The position numbers and the translations under genes were made by a program. Below, piece after piece: positions 57,376 through 64,000 of a stretch of DNA of 64,000 bases (position 1 is the stretch's first letter; each line of letters starts with the position of its first letter). Source of the DNA: Streptomyces sp. NRRL S-350 (GTDB taxonomy: Bacteria > Actinomycetota > Actinomycetes > Streptomycetales > Streptomycetaceae). The DNA lies in NCBI RefSeq assembly GCF_000719705.1, contig NZ_JOHO01000037.1, positions 1 to 64,000 on the forward strand, written 5' to 3'. Under the pieces are notes generated by a model. That model did no database searches, was not told the origin of the DNA, and worked only from the letters and a program-made list of their open reading frames with translations.

Positions 57376-57506
57376 CCGCCCCGCCGGCAGGCTGCGGGGC
57401 CCTCCTCCGGCGGAACTTCCGGCTGCGGCCGGGGCCGCCGACCGCTGTCGGAACCCGCCCCGGTACGCTCGGCACAGAAAGTCCGCACGATCACCAGATG
57501 TGAAAT

Positions 57507-57531
57507 AGGTGACACCTGGGGTGATATCACC
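57507..57531. promoter_or_regulatory. two adjacent palindromes upstream of rbpA
   Basis: AGGTG-A-CACCT (57507-57517) and GGTGATATCACC (57520-57531) lie two bases apart, just upstream of the -35 box at 57540. The shared half-site GGTGA suggests one protein binding both. Confidence 0.6.
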
Positions 57532-57539
57532 GGCCAGAT

Positions 57540-57568
57540 GTGACAAATCGGGCGCAGGTGGGTACAAA
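57540..57568 (+). promoter_or_regulatory. HrdB-type promoter of rbpA
   Basis: GTGACA (57540-57545) and TACAAA (57563-57568) are 17 bp apart. The 5' leader would be about 120 bases and would include the downstream sigma-R promoter. Confidence 0.55.
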
Positions 57569-57605
57569 CAGGGGCGGCACAACAAGACGACGCATGTCCC
57601 GGGAC

Positions 57606-57632
57606 GGGAATCTTCGTCGGAAGCCGAGCGTT
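57606..57632 (+). promoter_or_regulatory. sigma-R-type promoter of rbpA
   Basis: GGGAAT (57606-57611), an 18-bp spacer and GTT (57630-57632) match the consensus of the thiol-stress sigma factor SigR. The rbpA gene of Streptomyces coelicolor is a known SigR target. The predicted leader is about 57 bases. Confidence 0.85.
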
Positions 57633-57695
57633 GACCGAACGACGAAGAACAGCGACCACTAGTCCTGTGGGCCATAAGCCCGGGAGGCACGATTC

Positions 57696-58070
57696 ATGAG
57701 CGAGCGAGCTCTCCGCGGCACGCGACTCGGGGCCACTAGCTACGAGACCGACCGTGGTATCGATCTGGCTCCCCGCCAGACCGTCGAGTACGCATGTCAG
57801 AACGGACACCGATTCGAGGTTCCTTTCTCGGTCGAGGCAGAGATCCCCCCGGCCTGGGAATGCCGCTTCTGCGGTCAGGAGGCGGCACTTCTCGACGGTG
57901 ACGAGCCGGAGGAGAAGAAGGTCAAGCCGACGCGCACCCATTGGGACATGCTGATGGAGCGCCGGACGCGCGAGGAGTTGGAGGAGGTGCTGGCCGAACG
58001 GCTGGCCGTGCTCCGCTCCGGCGGGATGAACCTCGCGGTGCACCCGCGGGACACCCGCAAGAGCGCCTGA
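57696..58070 (+). CDS. rbpA: RNA polymerase-binding protein RbpA
   Basis: The 124-residue protein starts at ATG 57696 behind GGGAGG. The N-terminal tail (1-26) is followed by the core domain with Cys34, His38, Cys56 and Cys59 (ACQNGHRFEV and ECRFCG) for zinc. A basic linker KVKPTRTHWDMLMERR then leads to the sigma-interaction helices TREELEEVLAERLAVLR. RbpA binds principal sigma factors and RNA polymerase, stabilises open promoter complexes and affects rifampicin tolerance. A sigma-R-type promoter links it to oxidative thiol stress. Confidence 0.98.
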   Translation: MSERALRGTRLGATSYETDRGIDLAPRQTVEYACQNGHRFEVPFSVEAEIPPAWECRFCGQEAALLDGDEPEEKKVKPTRTHWDMLMERRTREELEEVLAERLAVLRSGGMNLAVHPRDTRKSA

Positions 58071-58101
58071 TCTCGCTCCCGCCCCGAGCGGGAGGACACG
58101 A

Positions 58102-58130
58102 AAAGGGGCCCTGGTTTCCAGGGCCCCTTT
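58102..58130. terminator. bidirectional terminator between rbpA and fxsA
   Basis: AAAGGGGCCCTGG (58102-58114) pairs perfectly with CCAGGGCCCCTTT (58118-58130) around TTT. The A/T ends give a U-run on either strand, so it can end both transcripts. Confidence 0.93.
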
Positions 58131-58227
58131 CGCGTTGTCCGGTGGGTTTCGCGTCGTCGGGCGGGCGCCGGGCGTGCGGGCGGCAACGGCCCCGCGGGAG
58201 TCGCGCGGGGCCGGCGAACCGGCGCGG

Positions 58228-58806
58228 TCAGCCGTTGATCGGCGGGCGGTAGGTGGTGTCCGGGCCCTGCGGGCCGCTCGGGCGGCCCTCCGGATCGACG
58301 ACCTCGCCCTGGATCACCTTGCCGTCCGGACGGTGGATGCGCAGCTGCTCCTGCAGCCGCACCGCGTCCGCGAGCGGGTCGGCGCCGACGGCGGAGGTGG
58401 CGCGCAGCGCCTTGTCCGCGACCCGGCGCCCGGCCATCCGCCAGAGCGCCCGGGTGGGCGGGAACAGCAGGGTGAGGGCCACCAGGTCCGACAGGAAGCC
58501 GGGGACGATCAGCAGCAGGCCGGCCAGCACGGTCATGCTGGTACCGGTCTGCGGCTGCTGGGACTGCGGGTTCTTGCTCTGCTCGACCGCCGCCGACAGT
58601 GCCTTCAGCCCGGCCCGCTTGATCAGGGAACCGCCGATCAGGGCGCCCGCGACCAGCAGCAGCAGGACGGTCAGGCCGCCCAGCCACGAGCTGACCTGGA
58701 CCAGCAGCCAGATCTCCAGCACCAGCCAGGCGGTCATCAGCAGCGGCAGCACTCGGCGGAGCTTTCCGCGCGGGGCCGGACGGGTGGGGGTCGCTTGCTG
58801 GGTCAC
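58228..58806 (-). CDS. fxsA: FxsA family membrane protein
   Basis: The 192-residue protein starts at GTG 58806 with CTGGAG upstream. Helices lie at about 18-36, 38-58 and 92-115. The signature LPLLMTAWLVLEIWLLVQVSSWLG, GGSLIKRAGL and the late MTVLAGLLLIVPGFLSDLVALTLLFPPTR identify FxsA. In E. coli the homologue relieves F-plasmid exclusion of phage T7; its normal role is unknown. The C-terminal tail with KVIQGEVVDPEGR is cytoplasmic. It lies 55 bases downstream of lnt and is probably co-transcribed with it. Confidence 0.9.
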   Translation of the reverse strand: MTQQATPTRPAPRGKLRRVLPLLMTAWLVLEIWLLVQVSSWLGGLTVLLLLVAGALIGGSLIKRAGLKALSAAVEQSKNPQSQQPQTGTSMTVLAGLLLIVPGFLSDLVALTLLFPPTRALWRMAGRRVADKALRATSAVGADPLADAVRLQEQLRIHRPDGKVIQGEVVDPEGRPSGPQGPDTTYRPPING

Positions 58807-58861
58807 GGTACGAATCCACTCCAGGCGGTGCTCTGCGCGCCGCACGGGAGGTCCGGGCCGG

Positions 58862-60499
58862 CTACGGCACCAACTGGTCCAACGATTCCTGCCCGGCGGG
58901 TGTTCCGGCGGCCGGCCGGCCCACGGGCCTGCGACGCCGTCCGACCAGCACCGCGGCGCCGCACGCCAGCAGGCCACCGATCGCCAGCGTCCACTCCGGG
59001 ACGACGCCGACCCGGTCGGCCACCGTGGTGCCGTCGCGCAGGGGGACGGTCGCCGACAGCTCGGCCGGCGTCAGCTCCTGGGTGCGCTGCTGGACGGTGC
59101 CGTCCGGGGCGATCACCGCGCTGATGCCGCTGGTGGCGGCGATCAGCACCGCCCGGCCGTGCTCGACGGCCCGCAGCCGGCTCATCGCGAGCTGCTGCTC
59201 GGGCTGGCCGGTCCTGGCGTAGGTCGCGTTGTTCGTCTGGACGACCAGGACCCGGGCGCCGCTGTCCACGGTGTCGCGGACGATCTCGTCGTACGCCACC
59301 TCGAAGCAGATGACGTCGCCGATCCGGGCCGGGCCCAGCTGCATCACGCCGTTGTGGTCGCCCGGGTAGAAGTCGCGGGCGACCCGCTGGAGGCGGGTGA
59401 TGACCTTCATCAGCTGGGCGCGGAAGGGCACGTACTCGCCGAACGGGACGGGGTGCTGCTTGGTGTAGGAGGCGCCGGGGCCGGTCTGCGGATCCCAGAC
59501 GATGCCCTCGTTCTGCACGTGCTGGGCGTCCGGGCCGTCCACCAGGGTGCCGACCAGGGTGGGCACGCCGATCGTCCGCACCGCCTCGTCGATGCGCTCG
59601 CGGGCCAGCGGGTCGCTGAACGGGTCCAGGTCGGAGGAGTTCTCCGGCCAGATCACGATGTCCGGGCGCTCGACCTTGCCCGCGCCGATGTCGGCGGCCA
59701 GGCGCTCGGTGGCCGAGGCGTGGTTGTTGAGCACCATCATCGGGCGGCCCAGGAAGTCCATGCCCGGGTTGGGCACGTTGCCCTGGACGATGGCGACCTT
59801 CACGGTGTCGGCCGCGGCGGTCGGCACCGGGACGAGGTAGCCGGCGAGCAGCGCGGCCACCGCGCCGAGCGCCGCCAGCGCGGCGGCCACGGGGGCCCGG
59901 CCCGGCCCGCGCAGGCGCAGCGCCGCCCAGGCGAGCAGACCGCCGGAGAGGGCGACCGCGAACGTCACCAGCGGCGCGCCGCCGAGCGCGGCCAGCGGGG
60001 TGTACGGGGTGGCGGTGTTGGCGAACGCGAGCCGGCCCCAGGGGAATCCGCCGAGGGGCAGCCGGTCGCGGGCCCACTCCTGGGTGATCCACAGGCAGGC
60101 CCCCCAGAGCGGCCAGGCCGGCAGCCGGGAGGTGACGGCCAGTCCGCCGCCGAGCAGGGCCAGGAACAGCGCCTCGACGACGGACAGCCCGACCGTGGCG
60201 TCCCAGCCGACCACCCGCAGCCAGCTGAGCAGCATCAGGAAGAACGGCAGACCGAAGGCGAAGCCCGTCCAGAGGCCCTGGCGGAAGGTGCGGCCCCGGG
60301 TGAGCAGCGAGAGCGCGGCGACGCCGAGCAGCGACAGCGGCCAGAGGTCGTACGGCGGGAAGGCGAGGGCGAGCATCAGCCCGGCCAGGGCCGCGAGGCC
60401 GGTCCGGGGCAGTCCGGCGCGGACCTTGGCGAGCCCCCGGGCGCCCCGGCCGGGCCGGGGCGCCGGCTCCTGCGGCTCGGGAGTGACGGGAATGGCCAC
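58862..60499 (-). CDS. lnt: apolipoprotein N-acyltransferase
   Basis: The 545-residue enzyme starts at GTG 60499. Six N-terminal membrane helices (about 35-225) carry the nitrilase domain (230-510) and one last helix (520-538). The catalytic triad is Glu286 (WPENSS), Lys347 (YTKQHPVPFGEY) and Cys398 (DVICFEVAY). It adds the third acyl chain to lipoproteins. In mycobacteria the Lnt module is fused or adjacent to the polyprenol-phosphate mannose synthase; here no such domain or neighbour exists. Confidence 0.95.
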   Translation of the reverse strand: MAIPVTPEPQEPAPRPGRGARGLAKVRAGLPRTGLAALAGLMLALAFPPYDLWPLSLLGVAALSLLTRGRTFRQGLWTGFAFGLPFFLMLLSWLRVVGWDATVGLSVVEALFLALLGGGLAVTSRLPAWPLWGACLWITQEWARDRLPLGGFPWGRLAFANTATPYTPLAALGGAPLVTFAVALSGGLLAWAALRLRGPGRAPVAAALAALGAVAALLAGYLVPVPTAAADTVKVAIVQGNVPNPGMDFLGRPMMVLNNHASATERLAADIGAGKVERPDIVIWPENSSDLDPFSDPLARERIDEAVRTIGVPTLVGTLVDGPDAQHVQNEGIVWDPQTGPGASYTKQHPVPFGEYVPFRAQLMKVITRLQRVARDFYPGDHNGVMQLGPARIGDVICFEVAYDEIVRDTVDSGARVLVVQTNNATYARTGQPEQQLAMSRLRAVEHGRAVLIAATSGISAVIAPDGTVQQRTQELTPAELSATVPLRDGTTVADRVGVVPEWTLAIGGLLACGAAVLVGRRRRPVGRPAAGTPAGQESLDQLVP

Positions 60500-60603
60500 C
60501 GGCGCACCATCTTCCTGGGGCTTGCTGTTCGGACGCTGTGCGAAGAAGGTACCCCGGAACGCCGGTGGGGCGTGAGGCCAGGGTGGCGGGCCGTCCCGGC
60601 TGG

Positions 60604-61059
60604 TCAGCGCTCCGAATAGCGGACCGGGCCGAGCGGCCAGTCCGCGGCGAGCCAGGCGGAGACGGCGCGGTACAGCGGGGCGTCCAGGTGGGCGCGGTCG
60701 GCCCGGACCCAGGAGCTGACCGAGACCGCCGACGGGTCCTCGCGGTCGGGGTGGATGTAGACGCAGCCGATCACCTCGTCCCCCGCCGGCTCCAGGACGG
60801 TGTAGGTGAAGCCGGTGCGCGCGGCGAAGTCGGCGGCGTGGCGGCGCAGGTCGGCGAGGTTCTGCTCCGGCGGCATCCCCTCGGCGGGCGGCCAGGTCCG
60901 GCCGACGAAGCCGGGGGTGGCGCGGATGTGCTCGATGCTGCTCGACCAGGCGGCGTGGTCGGAGGCGTTGTGCTGCTCGCCCAGGGGCTCCAGGCGGAAC
61001 TCCGGGGCGAGCAGCTCACGCGGGACGGCGAAGTCGGCGGGTACCAGCGGGTCGGTCAT
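60604..61059 (-). CDS. GNAT-like N-acetyltransferase
   Basis: The 151-residue protein starts at ATG 61059; TTG 61068 is possible but less likely. TAGGTT (61072-61067, minus strand) lies seven bases upstream, so the gene may have its own leaderless transcript. The core is FTYTVLEPAGDEVIGCVYIHPDREDP, then SVSSWVRADRAHLDAPLYRAVSAWLAADWPL, a GNAT fold with a weak acetyl-CoA loop. It follows the amidohydrolase gene by 42 bases. Confidence 0.75.
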   Translation of the reverse strand: MTDPLVPADFAVPRELLAPEFRLEPLGEQHNASDHAAWSSSIEHIRATPGFVGRTWPPAEGMPPEQNLADLRRHAADFAARTGFTYTVLEPAGDEVIGCVYIHPDREDPSAVSVSSWVRADRAHLDAPLYRAVSAWLAADWPLGPVRYSER

Positions 61060-61101
61060 GGTGGTCAACCTACGGTCCTGCGGCCCGCCGCTTCATCCGG
61101 T

Positions 61102-62742
61102 TTACCGCTGGTGCACGGTGCGGCCCCGGACGACGGTGCGCAGGCAGGTCGGCAGCGGGGCGCCCGGGGTGAGGTCGGGCAGGCCGGGGGTGCCGGAGCG
61201 CGGGTCGGTGGACCAGCCGGCCACCCTGGAGTCGGGGGCCTGGACGACCAGTTCGCCCGCGGCCCAGATCGCGTAACTGGCGACCGCGCCGGGCACCAGC
61301 ACGCCGTCCTGGTCGCGGCCGATCGCGCGCCAGCCGCCGCGGGTGTGGGCGGTGAAGGCGGCGCGGACGGAGATCCGGTGCTCCGGCGTCCGGTGGAAGG
61401 CCGCCGCGCGGACGGTGCCCCACGGGTCGAGCGGGGTGACCGGGGCGTCCGAGCCGAAGGCCAGCGGGACGCCTGCGCGCAGCAGCGCGGCGAAGGGGTT
61501 GAGGGCGGCGGCCCGCTCCGCACCCAGCCGCCGGACGTACATGCCCGCCGGGCCGCCCCAGGCGGCATCGAAGGCGGGCTGGACGGAGGCGGTGAGGCCG
61601 AGCTGGGCGAAGGCGGCGATGGACTCGTCGTCCAGGGCCTCGGCATGCTCGACGCGGTGGCGCAGGGCCTTGACCCGGCCGGCGCCGACCCGCTCGCCCG
61701 CGGCCCGGATGCCCTCGATCACCGCGGCCACGGCCGCGTCGCCGATGGCGTGGAAGCCGGCCTGCAGCCCGGCCTCGGTGCAGGCGGCGACGTGGTCGGC
61801 GACCTGATCGGCAGTCAGGTAGGCGGTGCCGGTGTGCTCGGCGTCCGCGTACGGGGTGTGCAGGCAGGCGGTGCGGGAGCCGATCGCGCCGTCCACGAAG
61901 AGGTCGCCGCCGGCGCCCACGGCGCCGAGCCGGCGGGCCGTCTCGACGCCGCCCGCTTCGCCCCAGTAGCCGAAGACTTCGGGGCCCTCGCCCTCGGCGG
62001 CCAGGGCCAGCAGGGCCGCCAGGTCCTGCTCGGAGGAGATCTCCGGGCCGGCGCACTCGTGCAGGGCGCCGATGCCGAGTTCGGCGGCACGGGCCAGGGT
62101 GGCGCGCTGCGCCTGGCGGCGCTGCTCGGGGGTGAGGCCGGCGAGTGCCGTCCGCCGTACGGCGTGGTGGGCGTCCTTGGCGAGCGGGCCGTCGGGGTCG
62201 TGGCCGGGCCGTTCGGCGAGGCCTTCGGTGCGGGTGCGCAGTGCGGTGGTGGCGAGCGCGGAGTGCACGTCGGTGCGGGAGAGGTAGAGCGCGGCGCCCC
62301 GGGCGGCCTCGTCGAGTTCGGCGAGCGTGGGCGGGCGGCCCTCGGGCCAGCCGCTCTCGTCCCAGCCGTGGCCGATCAGCACCCCGCCGGGCTCGTTCCG
62401 GGCGTCGACGAAGGCGGTGACGGCCGCCAGGGCGGCGGCCAGCGAGGGGCTGCCGGTGAGGTCGAGGCCGGTGAGCGCCAGGCCGGTCGCGGTGGCGTGC
62501 ACGTGGGCGTCCACGAAGGCGGGGGTGACCAGCGCACCGTCCAGCTCGACGACCTCGTCGGCGGTCGCCGCGTACGCCTCGGCGGCACCGTCGCTGCCGA
62601 CCCAGGCGATGTGCTCGCCCTCCACGAGCATCGCGGTGGCGAAGGGGTCGGCGGGGCTGTAGACGGCGCCGCCGCGCAGCAGGACGGTTCGTGGGCCCCT
62701 GCTGCCCGAGGGCGGGCCGGGAGGGAGGGTGCTTTCGGTCAT
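61102..62742 (-). CDS. metal-dependent amidohydrolase (YtcJ-like)
   Basis: The 546-residue protein starts at ATG 62742. Metal ligands are in FVDAHVHATATG near 79, with further His in GFHAIGDAAV and LRHRVEHAEALDDES. The catalytic Asp is in AFGSDAPVTPLDPWG near 425. This matches the YtcJ/amidohydrolase_3 family, whose members hydrolyse amide or related bonds; the substrate is unknown. CAGACT seven bases before the start could be a -10 box for a leaderless mRNA. Confidence 0.9.
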   Translation of the reverse strand: MTESTLPPGPPSGSRGPRTVLLRGGAVYSPADPFATAMLVEGEHIAWVGSDGAAEAYAATADEVVELDGALVTPAFVDAHVHATATGLALTGLDLTGSPSLAAALAAVTAFVDARNEPGGVLIGHGWDESGWPEGRPPTLAELDEAARGAALYLSRTDVHSALATTALRTRTEGLAERPGHDPDGPLAKDAHHAVRRTALAGLTPEQRRQAQRATLARAAELGIGALHECAGPEISSEQDLAALLALAAEGEGPEVFGYWGEAGGVETARRLGAVGAGGDLFVDGAIGSRTACLHTPYADAEHTGTAYLTADQVADHVAACTEAGLQAGFHAIGDAAVAAVIEGIRAAGERVGAGRVKALRHRVEHAEALDDESIAAFAQLGLTASVQPAFDAAWGGPAGMYVRRLGAERAAALNPFAALLRAGVPLAFGSDAPVTPLDPWGTVRAAAFHRTPEHRISVRAAFTAHTRGGWRAIGRDQDGVLVPGAVASYAIWAAGELVVQAPDSRVAGWSTDPRSGTPGLPDLTPGAPLPTCLRTVVRGRTVHQR

Positions 62743-62792
62743 GCCGCCAAGTCTGCACCGTGCCCCGCGCGCCGCTGCGCGCCGCCCTGACC

Positions 62793-63233
62793 TCAGAGCT
62801 TGGGGGGGCGCGCCTCGTACGGGGTGGAGAGGACGACGGTGGTGCGGGTGGACACCCCGGCGGCGCTGCGGATGCGGGCGAGCAGGTCCTCCAGGTCGCC
62901 GGGGGCGCCGACGCGGACCTTGAGGATGTAGTTCTCGTCGCCGGCGACGCTGTGGCAGGCCTCGATCTCGGGCAGGCCGGCCAGGCGTTCGGGGGTGTCG
63001 TCCGGGGCGCTGGGGTCGAACGGCTTGACCGAGATGAACGCGGTCAGCGCCAGGTCGACGGAGTCGGGGTCGATGATCGCGGTGTAGCCGCGGATCACCC
63101 CGCGCTGTTCGAGGCGGCGCACTCGCTGGTGCACTGCCGAGGTGGACAGGCCGGTGGCCTTGCCCAGGTCCGTGTAGCTCATCCGGCCGTCCTCAAGGAG
63201 CAGCTGGACGATGCGTTGGTCGAGATCCTCCAC
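62793..63233 (-). CDS. Lrp/AsnC family transcriptional regulator
   Basis: The 146-residue protein starts at GTG 63233; TTG 63242 is an alternative. TAGGTT (63247-63242, minus strand) ends eight bases before the GTG, suggesting a leaderless mRNA. The HTH is LDQRIVQLLLEDGRMSYTDLGKATGLSTSAVHQRVRRLE (written here in part as the family opening), followed by the RAM ligand domain with CHSVAGDENYILKVRVG. It probably senses an amino acid. The amidohydrolase gene lies 50 bases downstream on the same strand and may be a target. Confidence 0.93.
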   Translation of the reverse strand: MEDLDQRIVQLLLEDGRMSYTDLGKATGLSTSAVHQRVRRLEQRGVIRGYTAIIDPDSVDLALTAFISVKPFDPSAPDDTPERLAGLPEIEACHSVAGDENYILKVRVGAPGDLEDLLARIRSAAGVSTRTTVVLSTPYEARPPKL

Positions 63234-63462
63234 GGTCCGCAAACCTACCCGGTCGGGAGCACGGGGGGCGCACGAGGTGGCACGAGGAGGGACGGCAGGT
63301 GTCAGGCGGGCACGTGCCGGGTGAATGTGGCAGCGGATGTGGCCAAGGACACACCCGGTGCATCACGGTGCACAACACCGCAGGATTATGAGTCCGGATC
63401 GCAGGGAAGTGCTGGTTGTGGCCCTGGATGACCACGCCGGGCCCGATCCTAGGGGGATCCTC

Positions 63463-63957
63463 ATGCCTGCTACTGACCAGCGTGTGCTGGGTGCCGACGA
63501 AACCGACGATATGACCGGCCGCGACGACCTCGCGGTCGACCACTCGCCGGGCACCGACCCTGGCGAGGCCGAGAACTGGGACATCTTCCGGGTCCACTGC
63601 CCCGAGTGCCGCCGCCCGATCGCCCTGGTGGCGGACGAGGAGCGGCTGCCGCAGCACGCCTTGCTGCCGACCGCCTGGAACCCCTTCGCCCCCGCGATCT
63701 GCCCGGGGTCGGGCACGCCGACCGACGACCTGGCGGAGGTGGAGGCGCCGGCGGACGCCGAGTCGACCGGGTTCGAGGCGCTGTTCAAGCTCCCCAGCGG
63801 ACTGGACTGGCGCACCCAGCCGTTCTCGCACGCCGTCGCGCACTGCCCGGTGCGGATCGCCACGGTCGGCCTCGCCGGACCCGTCATCCCCTCGGCCCCG
63901 ACGGTCTCCGCGCTCCGGGCCATTCCGGAGCAGCGCCGCCGCCTCGTCCGGCGCTGA
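63463..63957 (+). CDS. conserved hypothetical protein with a Cys-x-x-Cys motif
   Basis: The 164-residue protein starts at ATG 63463 because AGGGGG lies six bases upstream; ATG 63388 is an in-frame alternative. An acidic N-terminus (1-45) leads to FRVHCPECRRPIALVADEERLPQHALLP and ICPGSG, a partial zinc-ribbon pattern. The C-terminal part is Ala/Pro-rich with a basic end. I know it only as an uncharacterised streptomycete protein. It is divergent from the Lrp gene. Confidence 0.65.
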   Translation: MPATDQRVLGADETDDMTGRDDLAVDHSPGTDPGEAENWDIFRVHCPECRRPIALVADEERLPQHALLPTAWNPFAPAICPGSGTPTDDLAEVEAPADAESTGFEALFKLPSGLDWRTQPFSHAVAHCPVRIATVGLAGPVIPSAPTVSALRAIPEQRRRLVRR

Positions 63958-64000
63958 CGGCCGGGCGGCACCGGCCCCCTCATCAGGCGCTGTCCGCCCG

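Larger units (their letters stand above)
57376..57695. other. complex regulatory region upstream of rbpA
   Basis: The stretch 57480-57680 is unusually AT-rich for this genome and dense in signals: a direct repeat CCAGATGTGA (57494-57503 and 57534-57543), two palindromes (57507-57531), an HrdB-type promoter and a sigma-R-type promoter. The first 100 bases show nothing. Confidence 0.7.

Noticed and set aside
1..64000. tRNA, rRNA, origin of replication or insertion sequences
   Set aside because: No cloverleaf sequence, rRNA segment, DnaA-box cluster or transposase was found on reading either strand by eye.

Overview
The window is high-GC DNA (roughly 70% or more, third codon positions almost all G/C) from an actinobacterial chromosome. 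RbpA, Ku, several SHOCT and actinobacterial DUF proteins, MerR- and MarR-type operators and many leaderless-looking promoters point to the Streptomycetaceae (Streptomyces or Kitasatospora). I see no tRNA, rRNA, insertion sequence, prophage, CRISPR array or biosynthetic cluster. Gene density is normal and most neighbours are short, unrelated transcription units.

Region 1 (0-16.3 kb) looks accessory or stress related. It holds a degenerate P-loop protein, a DinB-like protein, a methyltransferase, several membrane proteins, a frameshifted DUF6325 gene, two SHOCT proteins, a GH15 glucanase/trehalase-like enzyme, an MFS pump, a YihY-like membrane protein and a 910-residue LuxR-type ATPase regulator. 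Three divergent intergenic regions here share a 17-bp inverted repeat followed 22-23 bp later by a possible -10 box, which suggests a common regulator.

Region 2 (16.3-30.4 kb) is a set of regulator/enzyme pairs and single enzymes: an alpha/beta hydrolase divergent from a MarR regulator across three evenly spaced palindromes, an MFS transporter, an Old Yellow Enzyme with a MerR-type leaderless promoter, an NAD-dependent epimerase-like protein, an AAC(3)-family acetyltransferase, a secreted M1 peptidase, a rhodanese, a polysaccharide deacetylase, a DUF574 methyltransferase, an Fpg/Nei glycosylase and an SRPBCC protein.

Region 3 (30.4-52.3 kb) is bracketed by two paralogous copies of one three-gene cassette: a membrane protein with a conserved Cys pair, a membrane-anchored DsbA-like thioredoxin, and a vitamin K epoxide reductase (VKOR). 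Both copies look like complete extracytoplasmic disulfide-forming modules, and one 119-bp block is almost identical between them. Between the copies lie an adenine/adenosine deaminase, an ArsR-MFS operon, a succinic semialdehyde dehydrogenase and a GABA-type permease, Ku, a lysozyme-like secreted protein, a glycosyltransferase, a fused FAD/Fe-S dehydrogenase, CBS and SPFH proteins and a family 5 uracil-DNA glycosylase.

Region 4 (52.3-64 kb) is more core-like: NUDIX, serine hydrolase, GNAT, ankyrin, a degenerate FtsK-like ATPase with a 64-residue membrane partner, rbpA behind a sigma-R-type promoter, fxsA, lnt, an amidohydrolase and an Lrp regulator. The order rbpA-fxsA-lnt resembles the mycobacterial rbpA/ppm1 neighbourhood, but no polyprenol-phosphate mannosyltransferase gene is present.
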